From contig BQKZ01000330.1 in NCBI GenBank assembly GCA_036244855.1, positions 42,118 to 106,117 on the forward strand: DNA of 64,000 bases, in the 5' to 3' direction. A program made the translations under genes and the position numbers. The notes under the pieces are model-generated. The model saw nothing but the letters and a program-made list of their open reading frames with translations, searched no databases and was not told the DNA's origin. The DNA is from Temnopleurus reevesii. Its lineage: Eukaryota > Echinodermata > Echinoidea > Temnopleuroida > Temnopleuridae. The first letter of the stretch is position 1. Every line of letters starts with the position of its first letter. Positions 62,001-64,000 of the stretch are shown in pieces.

Positions 62001-64000
62001 AAAACCATTATTCTGTTTATAAAATGTAATTAAAGTTACTTTTGGACTTGTTTTGTGGATGGTTAGAGCCTACGACTAGCAGTGCGAGCATTTGAGTTAG
62101 TTGCGCGCGGTGGGTATGATGAAAGTCTATAAAGGCACGCACCTTATTTCTGAGCAAATATAAAACAGTAAAATATATCATTCAATCACTGAATCTGGTA
62201 TCACTCATAGGAGAATATTCTGAAGATTGTGAAGATATAAAGATTGAACAGAAAAAAGCACAAAAATCGTCTATGAGAAACAGATTCCGACGTTTTTCAA
62301 ACTGTAGTAGTTTTTGGAACACATTTAAAGGCACGCACTGCTCTTTTGCCGATCAAATAAACGATAATTATCAACTTTTATTGCTATATTTTCTACTTCC
62401 TAATGTCATAAAAATTCTATAGATTAATATGAAATAGTATGAAATCATTGGTATTCAAGAAAACTAATGATTTGTGCCCAATTCTTGATTGCATTAGCTA
62501 AAAATTACATTCGCAAAGGCTTCCTTAGTTCCATACATAGACAAGCCACAGAGTTTTTCTAGCGCGTATTTGACATAGAAAAAACGCGCATTTTGAATGC
62601 GTGCCTTTTTATTACGCGTGCCTTTATATGAGCGGACCATAAATGCGTATTTGAATTGAAGCAACTGAACTTGTAGTTGTTGGCGTATTTTGGCATTTTC
62701 CGATCACTGCTAAATAGGGAGGGATGAATTAAAATAAGGATGAAATTACTGCAACTGATCATACCGAATGTTCAATGACAATTGAATATGAGTGTCAGAC
62801 ATGACATGTCTTGTCAGAAACTGTTCGAAAACTCAACCCAAACAGTTAACAGATGCCTGTCAATAAGACTGTGTGATGCAAGTCACGTTACAACTCGAGT
62901 TATAAATCATTCTTTTAATCAATGGCCACTGATTTATTGTGGAAATCATGCCAAAACCCTTACTCTCAAAATCATTGCACAACCTTCACTCATTGTCATT
63001 AGGGGCACTAACATCGCACTTGTCTATGTTCAGGAGCATCCGACTCAGAGCTCAATGCAATACAGTCAACAACACAAATGAAATGTCAACGCCTCCGGAA
63101 TTGCGAATTGATGGAGCGAGCCCATCATGGCGACATCTTACAAAATTCTTGCCAACGGCCGACATACGTACTTGAAACATATCAATTTTTGCAATAACAA
63201 CCACAACTTCTAACTTGTTGCTCACCTAGAAACCAGTAAGTCAAAAACTTTTTATTGTGTAAATATACCGGTATTCGTCCGTTGACTTCGGGCTTTCTCA
63301 CGGCGCATATTGTTACCGTATTTCCGATTCACATAGATTTTCTACACGTTGAAAATTTACCCAGAATTCCCTGCGATACGATGTCTGCAATTCATGCGCA
63401 GAAGGCCTTTTGCGCAAGGGAACTTCATATTGCAAACGTCGTCTGCAGCAGCCGCACGTTTAGATGTCAAAAATCTTGGAAATCGGGTTAGTTATTATGG
63501 TTTTCATCGTGTTTTAGGAAGTCTACAGCATTTTCCTAGTACTTATAGTATATTTGAAGGAGATCAATTACTAATGAATAACTGAACACAGCATTTGAAT
63601 GTCATTCTTACAGGGAAATCTTTAATTGCATTTGTTGTGACCGAAAACTACGTCGAAATTTGGTGCATGCTTATTCCACGTGATACTACGCAATTCGAGT
63701 TCCATCTGCAGCTGTTGATCTGCCACCCTGAGCTGACGAAGCTGAGGCGAGTGGAGTTGGCGCAGCCCAGCTTCAGGTATCGCTCACTAGTCAAACGTGC
63801 ATGAGCGGAGCTGTGTGAGCGTGTTTTTACAAGACTTTAAAGTGCTATCTTCAACTTAATGCGTGGTCATGCCAGCATTTCCAGGCCATCTCGTGAAATA
63901 AGCCACCTCTCATGCCTCTCTACTCTAGTCCCGCGCACGTCTGTTTTGTGTACAAGTAACAAAGTCTATGGAGATTCAATGAATCCACCAGGCATCGCTG

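Larger units (their letters stand above)
55267..63670. other. Region upstream of the LIS1 LisH exon
   Basis: Probably LIS1 first intron(s) and promoter region on the minus strand. No MVLSQRQ-like first exon was found by eye. Contains TACTGTATAAGC elements (56067-56256, 59394-59576), a GGAGCCC repeat (61530-61760) and single-N joins at 58715, 59928 and 61063. No other gene is recognised. Confidence 0.5.

Noticed and set aside
1..64000. Bacterial-style systems (operons, CRISPR arrays, phage or defence islands)
   Set aside because: The window is intron-rich animal DNA. The regular repeats are minisatellites, exon echoes or MITEs, and none has the form of a CRISPR array.

Overview
The window is eukaryotic genomic DNA: AT-rich, with small coding exons separated by introns of about 0.1 to 4 kb, canonical GT/AG splice sites, dense short inverted-repeat transposons (MITEs) and tRNA-derived SINEs. 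It carries two conserved single-copy animal genes arranged tail to tail. Protein similarity and repeat style suggest a marine invertebrate deuterostome, most likely an echinoderm such as a sea urchin; this is an inference and not proven by any single feature.

Left part (1 to about 23.5 kb), plus strand: the gene for translation initiation factor eIF3 subunit c (EIF3C). Fourteen coding exons join without a phase break from 1246 to a TAG at 22598-22600 (2415 nt, 804 residues visible). The 5' exons lie left of the window. The C-terminus has a large Arg-Gly-rich tail.

Middle (about 23.5 to 36.2 kb): no gene recognised. It holds a 697-base assembly gap, MITEs (including a piggyBac-like one that contains the gap), a tRNA-derived SINE, a long foldback element and AT-rich DNA, part of which must be the 3' UTR of the second gene.

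Right part (36.3 to 55.3 kb), minus strand: PAFAH1B1 (LIS1), the dynein regulator with LisH, coiled coil and seven WD40 repeats. Nine coding exons join in frame from 55266 down to a TGA at 36271-36269 (397 residues). Only the tiny first coding exon (about 11 residues) was not located. From 55.3 to 64 kb the sequence is probably LIS1 first intron or upstream DNA. It contains three single-N joins and a repeated block that looks like an assembly artefact.

The most unusual feature is pervasive local exon echoing. In both genes, many exons have extra diverged partial copies in the neighbouring intron, usually including the splice site. In EIF3C these affect exons 4, 7, 8, 9, 10 and 11; in LIS1, the exons for WD repeats 3, 4 and 5 and the following exon. 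Repeat units are mostly about 90 to 240 bp. Three of the EIF3C copies of one exon keep good acceptors but run into stop codons, and one extra copy of another exon is an intact reading frame with mostly synonymous changes. A second notable item is a candidate hammerhead ribozyme at 46067-46115 in a LIS1 intron, antisense to the gene.
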